Below, piece after piece: positions 1 to 5,389 of a stretch of 5,389 nt of DNA (position 1 is its first letter; every line of letters begins with the position of its first letter). A program made the position numbers and the translations under genes. Under the pieces are notes generated by a model, which was given only the letters and a program-made list of their open reading frames with translations, did no database searches and was not told where the DNA came from. The stretch is from Patescibacteria group bacterium (GTDB lineage: Bacteria; Patescibacteriota; Minisyncoccia; UBA6257; Colwellbacteraceae), in NCBI GenBank assembly GCA_018826645.1, contig JAHJZF010000002.1:1-5389 (forward strand), written 5' to 3'.

Positions 1-2396
1 ATCTAACCCTATCCGAAAGACTTTGTGAGATTAATGATGGTGGTTCAGCCACCCCTTATTGCGGAGATAATTCATGTAATGGGAGCGAAACTTGTAGTTC
101 TTGCTCCGCGGATTGTGGAGCGTGTCCGAACCCTCAAACAGATCTTAGGGTTATGGCCCGAGCAACTGACGGTACAATTTTAAACGTAGATGTAGGTACG
201 TGTAGGGGTGGGGGTACAACGGACTTTACCAAAACAGGAGACGAAAGAGATAGTTGTGACGTTGAGCTTAAACCTAGAGATGTAAAAACATCTGTTGGCA
301 AAACGGAATACGAGTTTAAGCGTTGGAAAATAGGCAAGGCAATCCAGACTTCAGGAGAAGAATCCATAAATGTTGATTTAACTTCGGATAAAACCGTTCT
401 CGCTGTATTCGAGAAGATAGGCGCCAGAGCCCTAGAGGTTAAGGCTCAACTTGCAGATGGAACACCCATATCTCCTGGAGTTAGCGTTACGACTTGCTGG
501 GGGACAGACACTACTGATTTTATTCAAAGAGGAGACCCTATAGAGACTTGCTCGGTAGATCTTAAAGAATCAGATAAAGTCTCCGGGATTTATGATTTTG
601 AGCGTTGGATTATAGGCGGAAGCCAAAGAGGTGTAGGGGCTGATTCTGTAAGTTTCGGTCTTCTTAATAATGACAAAACTGCTGTTGCCCTTTATGCGCC
701 ACGAACAGTGGACTTAACTGTCCGAGCAAGGAACGAAGCCGGCAACCTTCTTAGCAGAGGCGTTCAGGTAAAAACCTGTTTCAATTCAACAGAATATAAA
801 CGAACCGACTTCACCGTATCGGGTAATGCTACAAATAGTTGTAAGGTCAATCTAAAAGATGGGGAGAAATCTTTTGATAATGGTAATTATCTTTTTAAAA
901 ATTGGAAAATGGGCGGGTTTAGCTATCCCGATGGAGACGACCCAATCTTTCCATCGCTCTTTTCGGATAGAATCGTCACAGCTATTTATACAGGAGAAGA
1001 CCCGCCAGCACCGCTTAGCGTCACTTTAACCCCCATAGACGAAGACCGCGATGGTAGATTTGAGGTTGGCGAAAAGATATTTCTTGAAGCAGATGTATCG
1101 GGTACAGCCAAAGGTACTATCAACTACACATTCTACTGCAATAAGCCCGCGGCCTGGACTGATGTTCGAGAGGGCTGGATACACAAGAAGGACGGCACTA
1201 ATGATGATCCATACAAAACCCCATCTGGCGAAAGCTGTGTGTTTAATAGTGTCGGTGATAAATCGCCTAAAGTAATTGTAGAGAGAGGTACCGCTCCAAA
1301 TGCAGAAGATCGTGAGCCAATCACCATAGTTGAATCTAACAATCCACCCGAATTGGAAGTAAATATCTGGGTGCAAGGCCACAAAACCCAAGATACCGTA
1401 AAGCTTAATAAGGGGGCTTCATCAACAGTGGAATGGGCCGTAGAAAAAGGAATAACTCAAGAATGTGAGATTAGAAAAATAATTCTAGATGGCGACTCAA
1501 CGCACGTCAGCAGTGAACAAAGTGGAACCGACACTATTAATTCCATAAGCTCATTCATTTCGTACACAATGTATTGTAGTGCTAATGACGGTGAATTAGA
1601 GGATTCCGACACCGTTAATATAAACGTGAAAATAGAGCCACCTTGTAGCGTAACTATTGATGCAGAGAATAAAGGAAATGGTTGTTGGGATGTTAATGGA
1701 ATAGTCTCAGGAGCAACTCGGTGTAGTGGGGGGGCAGTTCCGACAGTCGAAGGCGTCGAGAACTGGTTGGCAGAGTCTTTTACAGAAGGGTCAAATACGG
1801 TAGAAAATATCTGCCCAGAGCAGACGACAAATCTCACCCTAGGCTGTAATGAATGTACAGGCGCTCCACTTACATTAATTCCGCTCAATGACACAAAATA
1901 CGTTTGTAATACAAGCACGTATTCTTGTAGCGCAGTCGACGGTGGTACGTCTAGCGATTATTCAACCATGGAAGCATGTGATGCAAATTGTAATCCTTCT
2001 CCATGTATTGGTGACGATTGCACCGGTACGCCTAAATATAAGTGCACCTCAAATGGTAGTTGTTCTACGAGTGGTGGTAGCGGAAAGGCATATACTTCGC
2101 AACTAAGGTGTGATGTAAACTGCGATACAACTCCTCAAAGTGGATACATCTGCAATACAGAAAGAAAAGCTTGTGAGTGGAGCGCAAGCGGTGGTTCAGG
2201 ATTTCTCTCTTGTTTAGAATCGTGCGGGGTTCCTAAAAAACCTGAAGTGTGCGACCCGTCTTTCCAAGTTTGTGATTATTCGAAATTATTACGCTCCTTC
2301 ATTGAGGAAATCAACCCTGGCGAGACGAGCTTCAACATCTTTAATTTCTTTAGAGATATGCTTCCGGGGTTTATCGTGAAGACTTACGCCAGGTAG
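1..2396 (+). CDS. Large secreted Cys-rich multidomain surface protein, 5' end missing
   Basis: The frame is open from base 3 to the TAG at 2394-2396, giving 797 visible residues. The ATG at 153 is internal, because coding signal continues upstream: a Cys module beginning CGDNSCNGSETC (bases 60-125) resembles the CGDG-C-x-GE-C modules of bacterial extracellular proteins. After it come three InlB-B-like repeats (144-995), a PKD/Ig-like beta region (about 1014-1334), an Ig-like region (about 1344-1634), a Cys-bearing beta region (about 1644-1859) and three short Cys repeats (1896-2225). A tail of about 50 residues ends in an amphipathic, Phe-rich stretch rather than an obvious TM helix or sorting signal. 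The many paired cysteines imply an exported, disulfide-bonded protein, so a signal peptide should lie upstream of the window. Adhesion or a surface role is inferred from architecture; no enzyme motif is seen. A strong terminator follows 45 bases after the stop. The frame is secure but the function is not. Confidence 0.88.
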   Translation, partial: LTLSERLCEINDGGSATPYCGDNSCNGSETCSSCSADCGACPNPQTDLRVMARATDGTILNVDVGTCRGGGTTDFTKTGDERDSCDVELKPRDVKTSVGKTEYEFKRWKIGKAIQTSGEESINVDLTSDKTVLAVFEKIGARALEVKAQLADGTPISPGVSVTTCWGTDTTDFIQRGDPIETCSVDLKESDKVSGIYDFERWIIGGSQRGVGADSVSFGLLNNDKTAVALYAPRTVDLTVRARNEAGNLLSRGVQVKTCFNSTEYKRTDFTVSGNATNSCKVNLKDGEKSFDNGNYLFKNWKMGGFSYPDGDDPIFPSLFSDRIVTAIYTGEDPPAPLSVTLTPIDEDRDGRFEVGEKIFLEADVSGTAKGTINYTFYCNKPAAWTDVREGWIHKKDGTNDDPYKTPSGESCVFNSVGDKSPKVIVERGTAPNAEDREPITIVESNNPPELEVNIWVQGHKTQDTVKLNKGASSTVEWAVEKGITQECEIRKIILDGDSTHVSSEQSGTDTINSISSFISYTMYCSANDGELEDSDTVNINVKIEPPCSVTIDAENKGNGCWDVNGIVSGATRCSGGAVPTVEGVENWLAESFTEGSNTVENICPEQTTNLTLGCNECTGAPLTLIPLNDTKYVCNTSTYSCSAVDGGTSSDYSTMEACDANCNPSPCIGDDCTGTPKYKCTSNGSCSTSGGSGKAYTSQLRCDVNCDTTPQSGYICNTERKACEWSASGGSGFLSCLESCGVPKKPEVCDPSFQVCDYSKLLRSFIEEINPGETSFNIFNFFRDMLPGFIVKTYAR
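144..995 (+). repeat. Three tandem InlB-B-like (Flg_new_2-type) protein repeats
   Basis: Three consecutive units of 91, 91 and 96 residues lie at 144-416, 429-701 and 708-995. Each begins with a beta strand of the type VxARxxxG. Next come a TC, then TDF-x(3)-G and an SCxVxLK motif. Each then has YxF-(K/E)-(R/N)W-(K/I)-(I/M)-G and closes with (D/S)(K/R)xVxAxY/F. The FxxW...DKTVxAxF ending is the hallmark of divergent InlB B-repeat domains in bacterial surface proteins. The added TC/SC pair at a conserved position in all three suggests one disulfide per repeat, which is not standard for that family. Divergence between units is high, so these are old protein repeats rather than recent DNA duplications. 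Confidence 0.8.
1896..2225 (+). repeat. Three short four-Cys protein repeats
   Basis: Units at 1896-1991, 2034-2123 and 2142-2225 follow the pattern Y-x-C-x(5,6)-C, then about 12-16 residues rich in Gly/Ser, then C-x(3)-C. The first pairs read YVCNTSTYSC, YKCTSNGSC and YICNTERKAC; the ends read CDANC, CDVNC and CLESC. Each unit has four cysteines, enough for two disulfides. Short repeats of this kind recur in secreted proteins of CPR bacteria (recalled, not searched). A linker between the first two units adds two more cysteines. Their ligand or role is unknown. Confidence 0.75.
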
Positions 2397-2440
2397 TGAA
2401 AACTCGAGGGATGTATCTTCAAAAATATTTTAATTCACAC

Positions 2441-2466
2441 AAAACCACTTTCATGAGTGGTTTTTT
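2441..2466 (+). terminator. Rho-independent terminator of the surface-protein gene
   Basis: A perfect 9-bp stem, AAAACCACT (2441-2449) with AGTGGTTTT (2456-2464), encloses the loop TTCATG. The right arm runs into six T residues (2461-2466). It lies 45 bases after the stop at 2396 and is a classical intrinsic terminator. Its T-tract directly abuts the next promoter element. Confidence 0.9.
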
Positions 2467-2474
2467 GGTATAAT
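2466..2474 (+). promoter_or_regulatory. Extended -10 promoter for the TM-helix channel-like gene
   Basis: TGGTATAAT fits the extended -10 consensus TGnTATAAT exactly. No good -35 hexamer is present at 16-18 bp spacing, because that space is filled by the terminator stem; an extended -10 can compensate for this. The expected transcript would start near 2481 and carry a leader of about 50 nt before the ATG at 2531. Confidence 0.7.
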
Positions 2475-2514
2475 TAAATCAGTAAAAACGACAGAAAAAG
2501 GTCGAGGTAAATTT

Positions 2515-2530
2515 TAAAGCGTTACGCTTA
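2515..2530 (+). promoter_or_regulatory. Small hairpin directly before the start codon
   Basis: AAGCG (2517-2521) pairs with CGCTT (2525-2529) around the loop TTA, with TA flanks that can extend the stem past one bulged A. It ends one base before the ATG at 2531. No Shine-Dalgarno lies at normal spacing; the nearest purine-rich stretch, around 2499-2507, is more than 20 bases away. The hairpin might bring that stretch closer or tune initiation, but a 5-bp stem can also occur by chance. Confidence 0.3.
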
Positions 2531-3214
2531 ATGTCATTTCAGGACGTAGTCGACGTATTAGTAGCATCATTCCAGCAGTTATGGATTGATTTCATTGGCT
2601 TTTTGCCAACCTTCATTTCTGCCCTTGTTGTTTTCATCGTCGGCTTGATTGTGGCTGCTGCTGTCGGACAGTTGATTGAAAGAGTTGTCGGTGCATTGAA
2701 ACTAGACAGTCTTTTGGCCAAGGCCGGAGCAGAATCCCACTTTAGGAGAGCTGGCTTGAAGTTAAACGTCGGTCGTTTCCTAGGAAGGTTAACCTACTGG
2801 TTTGTATTGGTTGCATTTTTCCTAGCAGCTTCAGACATTCTTGGCTTCTTCACCCTCTCTAGCTTCCTTCAGGCAGTATTGCTCTACATCCCACAGGTTG
2901 TGGTAGCAGTATTGATTTTGTTGGCAACAACTATTATTGCCAGCTTCTTGAGGGGCGTCATTACAGCTTCAGCCAGAAGTGGCGGACTCACATCTGCTAA
3001 CTTCGCTGGTGCTATAACGTGGTGGGCAATCGTTCTCTTCGGTGTTTCAGCAGCACTTATTCAGCTTGGCATTGCATCCGCATTAGTTCAGGCATTTATC
3101 ACGGCGGTCTTCGCCATGGTTGCCTTAGCTGGTGGTATTGCCTTCGGTTTGGGAGGTAAGGGCTATGCAGAGCATTTGTTGAAGAAATTCAGAGAACAAG
3201 TAGAACACAAATAA
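2531..3214 (+). CDS. Conserved TM-helix (mechanosensitive-channel-like) membrane protein
   Basis: This 227-residue hydrophobic protein has about five membrane segments, near residues 24-47, 88-107, 115-140, 158-180 and 186-208. Two segments share a pattern: FLPTFISALVVFIVGLIVA and YIPQVVVAVLILLATTIIA. Both match the 'conserved TM helix' repeat found alone or at the N-terminus of small-conductance mechanosensitive channel relatives. The last helix and its exit, LAGGIAFGLGGKGYAEHLL, resemble the Gly/Ala-rich pore helix TM3 of MscS. The protein then stops after a short charged tail (KKFREQVEHK), so the cytoplasmic beta domain and vestibule of true MscS are missing. That short form is usual for this family. 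An osmotic or pore role is inferred. The gene has its own promoter upstream and a hairpin downstream, so it appears to be transcribed alone. ATG 2531 is the sensible start, with no in-frame alternative that keeps the N-terminal amphipathic helix. Confidence 0.88.
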   Translation: MSFQDVVDVLVASFQQLWIDFIGFLPTFISALVVFIVGLIVAAAVGQLIERVVGALKLDSLLAKAGAESHFRRAGLKLNVGRFLGRLTYWFVLVAFFLAASDILGFFTLSSFLQAVLLYIPQVVVAVLILLATTIIASFLRGVITASARSGGLTSANFAGAITWWAIVLFGVSAALIQLGIASALVQAFITAVFAMVALAGGIAFGLGGKGYAEHLLKKFREQVEHK

Positions 3215-3216
3215 TT

Positions 3217-3235
3217 TTCCTTGGATCCAAGGGAA
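3217..3235 (+). other. Stem-loop just after the channel-like gene
   Basis: TTCC-TTGG (3217-3224) pairs with CCAA-GGAA (3227-3235), with one unpaired G at 3231 and the palindromic core TTGGATCCAA. It starts two bases past the stop codon and sits seven bases before the larger terminator palindrome. It may protect the mRNA 3' end or form part of a double-hairpin terminator. Confidence 0.4.
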
Positions 3236-3241
3236 TTTGAT

Positions 3242-3275
3242 GAAGAGCCACCCAATTGGGTGGCTCTTCTGATTT
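3242..3275 (+). terminator. 12-bp-stem palindromic terminator after the channel-like gene
   Basis: GAAGAGCCACCC (3242-3253) and its perfect complement GGGTGGCTCTTC (3258-3269) flank the loop AATT, giving a fully palindromic 28-base element. The trailing sequence TGATTT is only weakly T-rich, so termination would depend on the strong stem. The symmetry could allow action on either strand. A TTG-initiated reading of the next gene would begin inside this hairpin (3256), which argues against that start. Confidence 0.7.
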
Positions 3276-3291
3276 AGGGAGCATAAAAGTT

Positions 3292-3300
3292 TGGTATTAT
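3292..3300 (+). promoter_or_regulatory. Extended -10 promoter for the pilin/M23 operon
   Basis: TGGTATTAT matches the extended -10 form and closely resembles the element at 2466-2474 (TGGTATAAT). A weak -35 candidate, TTTAGG, lies at 3273-3278 with 16-bp spacing. A transcript starting 6-8 bases after this box would begin at about 3306-3308, on the GTG start codon at 3307, which implies a leaderless mRNA. Confidence 0.6.
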
Positions 3301-3306
3301 AAGAGG

Positions 3307-4548
3307 GTGAAGAAAAACTTATTTATATTTACCTATTTTATCTTAGTGATACCTTTTTTTGTATTGATTATCTCGCCCACCGCTTTTGCAGACGATGCAG
3401 ATTGTCGTGCTTGTGTTTCAGAGTGCGTGCAAGCAGGGATGGGTACGCCCAACCAATGTGAAAGTGGTTGGTGTGTTGATCAGGGTCGTTGCAGAGAAGA
3501 TTCGGGGTCGTTCAGCTGTGAGTGGGGGGGAGGTGGATGTTACGAGAACTTAACCAATAGTTGTGGTGACGGTTTTAGTCCAAGACCAACACAATGCGAA
3601 TCTATAGATAACGAAAGCGAATGTAGTGAAGCTGAATTTTTGTGTCGCGCTTCGGCTGGCGCTGAAAGACCTAGAAATCGTGTTTCTTGTACAGGCGCTG
3701 TTCAAGAAGACATCCAGATCGGCCTCGCCGACAAGATAACCAACCTCTTCAACTGGGCCGTCTCCCTGGCAGGATTGTTAGCCCTTGGCATCATCATATA
3801 TGGAGGCGTTTCATACGCTGCCAGTGCAGGCAACCCCAGCAGAATCACAGAAGCCAAGAAATGGATTACCAGCGCCTTCTTAGGGCTTGGCCTTCTCTTT
3901 GGTTCATACCTTATCCTCGGCTTCATCAACCCCAACCTCACGCGCATAGAAGACATCTTCCTTGAAGCCAACCCAGAGGCTTGTTCTACTGGACTGCAGT
4001 TGGGGGCGGGAGGGGCATCTCGTTTTCCGCCAGGCGTTGTGATTGATGAAAACGGAAGAACATGCCCGATACCAGAGGGAGGCGATAGAACTTTTGTTAG
4101 CGCTTTTGGCGATCCTCGCCCCTGTGGATCAACAAGTAACTGTAACTGGAGCATAGTGCCTCCACTCACCTTGTGTAATCCAGGGTTTGATTGGACTAAC
4201 GAAAGCACCGCAGACCATTGCTCCCACGAAGGTATAGATATTGGTCACGGTTGTGGAGACCCGCTTGTAGCAATCGAAGACGGGGTGATAGATGGGGCCG
4301 GATTCAATGACATAGCCGGAAATCGTCTTTACTTACAGACGCCAGGAGGTAGAAGATATTATTATGCCCATCTTGAGAGCATAGCGGTTGAAAACGGTCA
4401 GGAGGTTCAGGCGGGTGAGCTGGTTGGGATATTAGGAGGCACGGGCTCGGCAAACGGTAATTGCCATTTGCACACTGGGTATAAAGAGACCTCGGGTGGT
4501 CCATATGTTAACCCCACCGCCTTATTAATAAACGACTTATGCAAATAA
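3307..4548 (+). CDS. Secreted Cys-rich / T4SS-type pilin / M23 peptidase fusion protein
   Basis: Starting at GTG 3307 gives 413 residues. Upstream TTG starts would place a terminator hairpin in the coding region, while GTG begins a proper signal peptide (KKN, hydrophobic core, AFA|DD cleavage near residue 28). Residues 33-128 hold 13 cysteines, including a CGDG. Residues 134-211 are a T4SS_pilin (VirB2/TrbC-like) hairpin: TM about 149-171, a basic loop with SAGNPSRITEAKKW, and TM about 186-207 ending INPNL. Residues about 260-408 are an M23/LytM metallopeptidase with intact zinc and catalytic positions: HEGID (H307, D311), YAHL (H355) and HLH (H387, H389). The positive loop predicts a cytoplasmic side, so the Cys-rich and peptidase parts both face outward. 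The likely role is peptidoglycan cleavage at a membrane pilin assembly. The domains are clear; the role in secretion or DNA uptake is inferred. AGAGG abuts the GTG with no spacer. The stop overlaps the next gene if ATG 4539 is used. Confidence 0.87.
   Translation: MKKNLFIFTYFILVIPFFVLIISPTAFADDADCRACVSECVQAGMGTPNQCESGWCVDQGRCREDSGSFSCEWGGGGCYENLTNSCGDGFSPRPTQCESIDNESECSEAEFLCRASAGAERPRNRVSCTGAVQEDIQIGLADKITNLFNWAVSLAGLLALGIIIYGGVSYAASAGNPSRITEAKKWITSAFLGLGLLFGSYLILGFINPNLTRIEDIFLEANPEACSTGLQLGAGGASRFPPGVVIDENGRTCPIPEGGDRTFVSAFGDPRPCGSTSNCNWSIVPPLTLCNPGFDWTNESTADHCSHEGIDIGHGCGDPLVAIEDGVIDGAGFNDIAGNRLYLQTPGGRRYYYAHLESIAVENGQEVQAGELVGILGGTGSANGNCHLHTGYKETSGGPYVNPTALLINDLCK
3706..3888 (+). repeat. 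Pilin cassette copy 1, inside the M23 fusion gene
   Basis: This stretch aligns without gaps to 5207-5389. By hand count 18 of 183 bases differ, and the first 62 bases (3706-3767) are identical. All but two codon changes (Gly/Ala and Thr/Ser) keep the residue, including a Ser codon swap AGT/TCA. Similarity begins abruptly at GAAGAC; the preceding sequences are unrelated. Copy 1 probably extends past 3888 to about 3980, but the second copy is cut by the window end. Confidence 0.93.
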
Positions 4549-5135
4549 ACATGCTCATAAGAAATATCGTGATAGCGGTCTTGGTTCTTTTAGTGGTTGT
4601 GGCGGTTCTTTTTATCGTTAGCAATAAAGATGGAGATAGATCTGCTGAAGAAACGTCTTTAGCGAAAGATCTCTCGTCAGTAGAAGTTTTAGAGAACGGC
4701 AACTTGCTAATAAAATATCCCGAGATAAATGCATCTGTCGTGGTTCCCGCAGAGTGGGACGTGCGTGTATTAGAAGGTTCTACTAACGGAGTGGCCGGTA
4801 ATTATAGAAGACAAGAAACATCTGCATATTTCCACCTATACTATGAACCAGAGAAAGTTGTGCCGAGTATAGAAGATTTTGAGAAAGAAAACGAAAACTG
4901 TAGGGCTTCCATGGAGGGAGACAGACTTGTACATTATTGTCAGACTATTAATGGAACATACGATGCTCCTCTAGGTTCAGAATACGCATCTCTTAACAAA
5001 GATAGCTATATGATAGGAAGCCTTATTAGTTATCAAGGAGGTGTTGTTTCGATACAGTGTCAGGTAAATGGTCTTGAGTATGCAAGATATATTTCAGCAT
5101 GCACGGATATCGTAGAGAGTCTACAGATCAAATGA
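4539..5135 (+). CDS. Single-pass membrane-anchored protein of unknown function
   Basis: Not recognised. The 198-residue frame has an N-terminal hydrophobic helix at about residues 9-27 after a short K/R-poor start, then an acidic, exported-looking domain. Four cysteines (121, 134, 174, 188) could form two disulfides outside the cell. A stretch around residues 53-80 (LLIKYPEINASVVVPAEWDV) followed by alternating strands suggests a beta-rich fold. The C-terminus SACTDIVESLQIK resembles the final helix of PsbP/Mog1-like lipoproteins, but that is only an impression. ATG 4539 overlaps the previous stop by 10 bases. ATG 4551, four codons in, would leave a 2-base gap and keep the full TM helix; neither has a clear Shine-Dalgarno. 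The end overlaps the next gene by four bases (ATGA), so all three genes are probably co-transcribed and translationally coupled. Its position between two pilin-domain genes suggests an envelope accessory of the same system. Confidence 0.82.
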   Translation: MQINMLIRNIVIAVLVLLVVVAVLFIVSNKDGDRSAEETSLAKDLSSVEVLENGNLLIKYPEINASVVVPAEWDVRVLEGSTNGVAGNYRRQETSAYFHLYYEPEKVVPSIEDFEKENENCRASMEGDRLVHYCQTINGTYDAPLGSEYASLNKDSYMIGSLISYQGGVVSIQCQVNGLEYARYISACTDIVESLQIK

Positions 5136-5389
5136 GAAAACTCTTTATAGGAACAACGTTGTTTGTCTTGTCTTTCGCGCCGCAGATTGTTAGTGCAGCA
5201 GCTAACGAAGACATCCAGATCGGCCTCGCCGACAAGATAACCAACCTCTTCAACTGGGCCGTCTCCCTAGCAGGACTATTAGCCCTCGCCATCATCATAT
5301 ATGGAGGTGTTTCATACGCTGCCTCAGCTGGCAACCCAAGCAGAATCTCTGAAGCCAAGAAGTGGATTACTAGCGCTTTCTTAGGTCTA
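5132..5389 (+). CDS. T4SS-type (VirB2/TrbC-like) pilin, 3' end missing
   Basis: ATG 5132 overlaps the preceding stop as ATGA and opens an 86-codon frame that runs off the window. The N-terminus MRKLFIGTTLFVLSFAPQIVSA is a signal peptide with cleavage likely after VSA or SAA. It is followed after a few residues by the pilin hairpin: a first TM from about residue 41 (NWAVSLAGLLALAIIIYGG), a basic loop with SAGNPSRISEAKKW, and the start of a second TM. This is the usual form of the small pilin-like proteins found in CPR genomes, which are normally about 100-130 residues and have no other domain. The segment is almost identical to the hairpin in the M23 fusion two genes upstream. Stand-alone form and signal peptide suggest that this is the structural subunit. 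Which machine it belongs to cannot be seen here. Confidence 0.88.
   Translation, partial: MRKLFIGTTLFVLSFAPQIVSAAANEDIQIGLADKITNLFNWAVSLAGLLALAIIIYGGVSYAASAGNPSRISEAKKWITSAFLGL
5207..5389 (+). repeat. Pilin cassette copy 2, in the stand-alone pilin gene
   Basis: This is the partner of 3706-3888 in direct orientation, offset by 1501 bases. It starts right after the signal peptide at GAAGACATCC and continues to the window edge. C-ending codons (GCC, CTC, ATC, AAC) are frequent in both copies, in contrast to the A/T-ending codons of the genes around them. Confidence 0.93.

Noticed and set aside
153..155. ATG as the start of the large surface protein
   Set aside because: The frame is open back to base 3 and encodes a recognisable Cys module (60-125), and the first InlB-like repeat starts before this ATG, so it is internal.
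1026..1918. Several minus- and plus-strand open frames inside the large surface-protein gene
   Set aside because: They overlap a continuous coding frame with domain structure, have no promoter or ribosome site, and encode low-plausibility proteins.
2531..3214. A complete MscS channel
   Set aside because: The MscS-like pore helix is followed by only a short charged tail; the cytoplasmic beta domain and vestibule are absent, so only the shorter TM-helix family label is supported.
3256..3306. TTG start giving 17 extra residues on the M23 fusion
   Set aside because: It lies in the terminator palindrome and upstream of the likely -10 box, and it would bury the signal peptide behind a poor N-terminus. 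GTG 3307 fits better.
3702..4208. Minus-strand open frame of 168 codons
   Set aside because: It is antisense to the pilin/M23 gene, which has clear domains. A matching antisense frame at 5128-5358 exists only because the pilin DNA is duplicated.
1..5389. CRISPR array, tRNA, rRNA, transposase or attachment site
   Set aside because: No spaced short direct repeats, cloverleaf, rRNA-like segment, transposase motif or flanking inverted repeats were seen. The only strong direct DNA repeat is the coding pilin cassette.

Overview
The window looks like chromosome from a Patescibacteria/CPR bacterium, probably Parcubacteria-like. This is inferred from gene content. It has a large secreted Cys-rich protein with CGD-type and short Cys repeats, a stand-alone 'conserved TM helix' channel-like protein, and small two-helix pilin genes of the VirB2/TrbC-like kind that are typical of this group. 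TGA and TAA both act as stops, so the recoded genetic code of some CPR lineages does not apply here. All five genes are on the + strand.

Layout: (1) Bases 1-2396 hold the 3' part of a large secreted or surface protein. Its reading frame is already open at base 3, so the true start lies upstream. The visible part has a CGD-type Cys module, three ~90-residue InlB-B-like repeats, two or three Ig/PKD-like beta domains and three short Cys-rich repeats. It ends at a clear intrinsic terminator (2441-2466). (2) An extended -10 promoter (2466-2474), abutting that terminator, serves a monocistronic multi-TM protein (2531-3214) related to the membrane part of small mechanosensitive channels. A 12-bp-stem palindrome (3242-3269) follows it. 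(3) A second extended -10 (3292-3300) lies directly before a tightly packed operon of three genes. These are a signal peptide + Cys-rich + T4SS-pilin hairpin + M23 peptidase fusion (3307-4548), an unrecognised single-pass anchored protein (4539-5135), and a small T4SS-type pilin (5132 to beyond the window end).

The most interesting part is the last operon. The pilin segment inside the M23 fusion and the free pilin gene share 183 aligned bases with 18 differences by hand count. The first 62 bases are identical, and 59 of 61 residues match. The sharp 5' border of the similarity suggests that a pilin cassette was duplicated and placed between a Cys-rich ectodomain and a peptidoglycan hydrolase. 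Predicted topology puts both ends of the fusion outside the membrane. A reasonable hypothesis is that the fusion inserts into the same membrane assembly as the free pilin and opens the cell wall locally, with the middle gene as an accessory envelope protein. No T4SS ATPase or channel gene is visible, so assignment to a working secretion system is inference.
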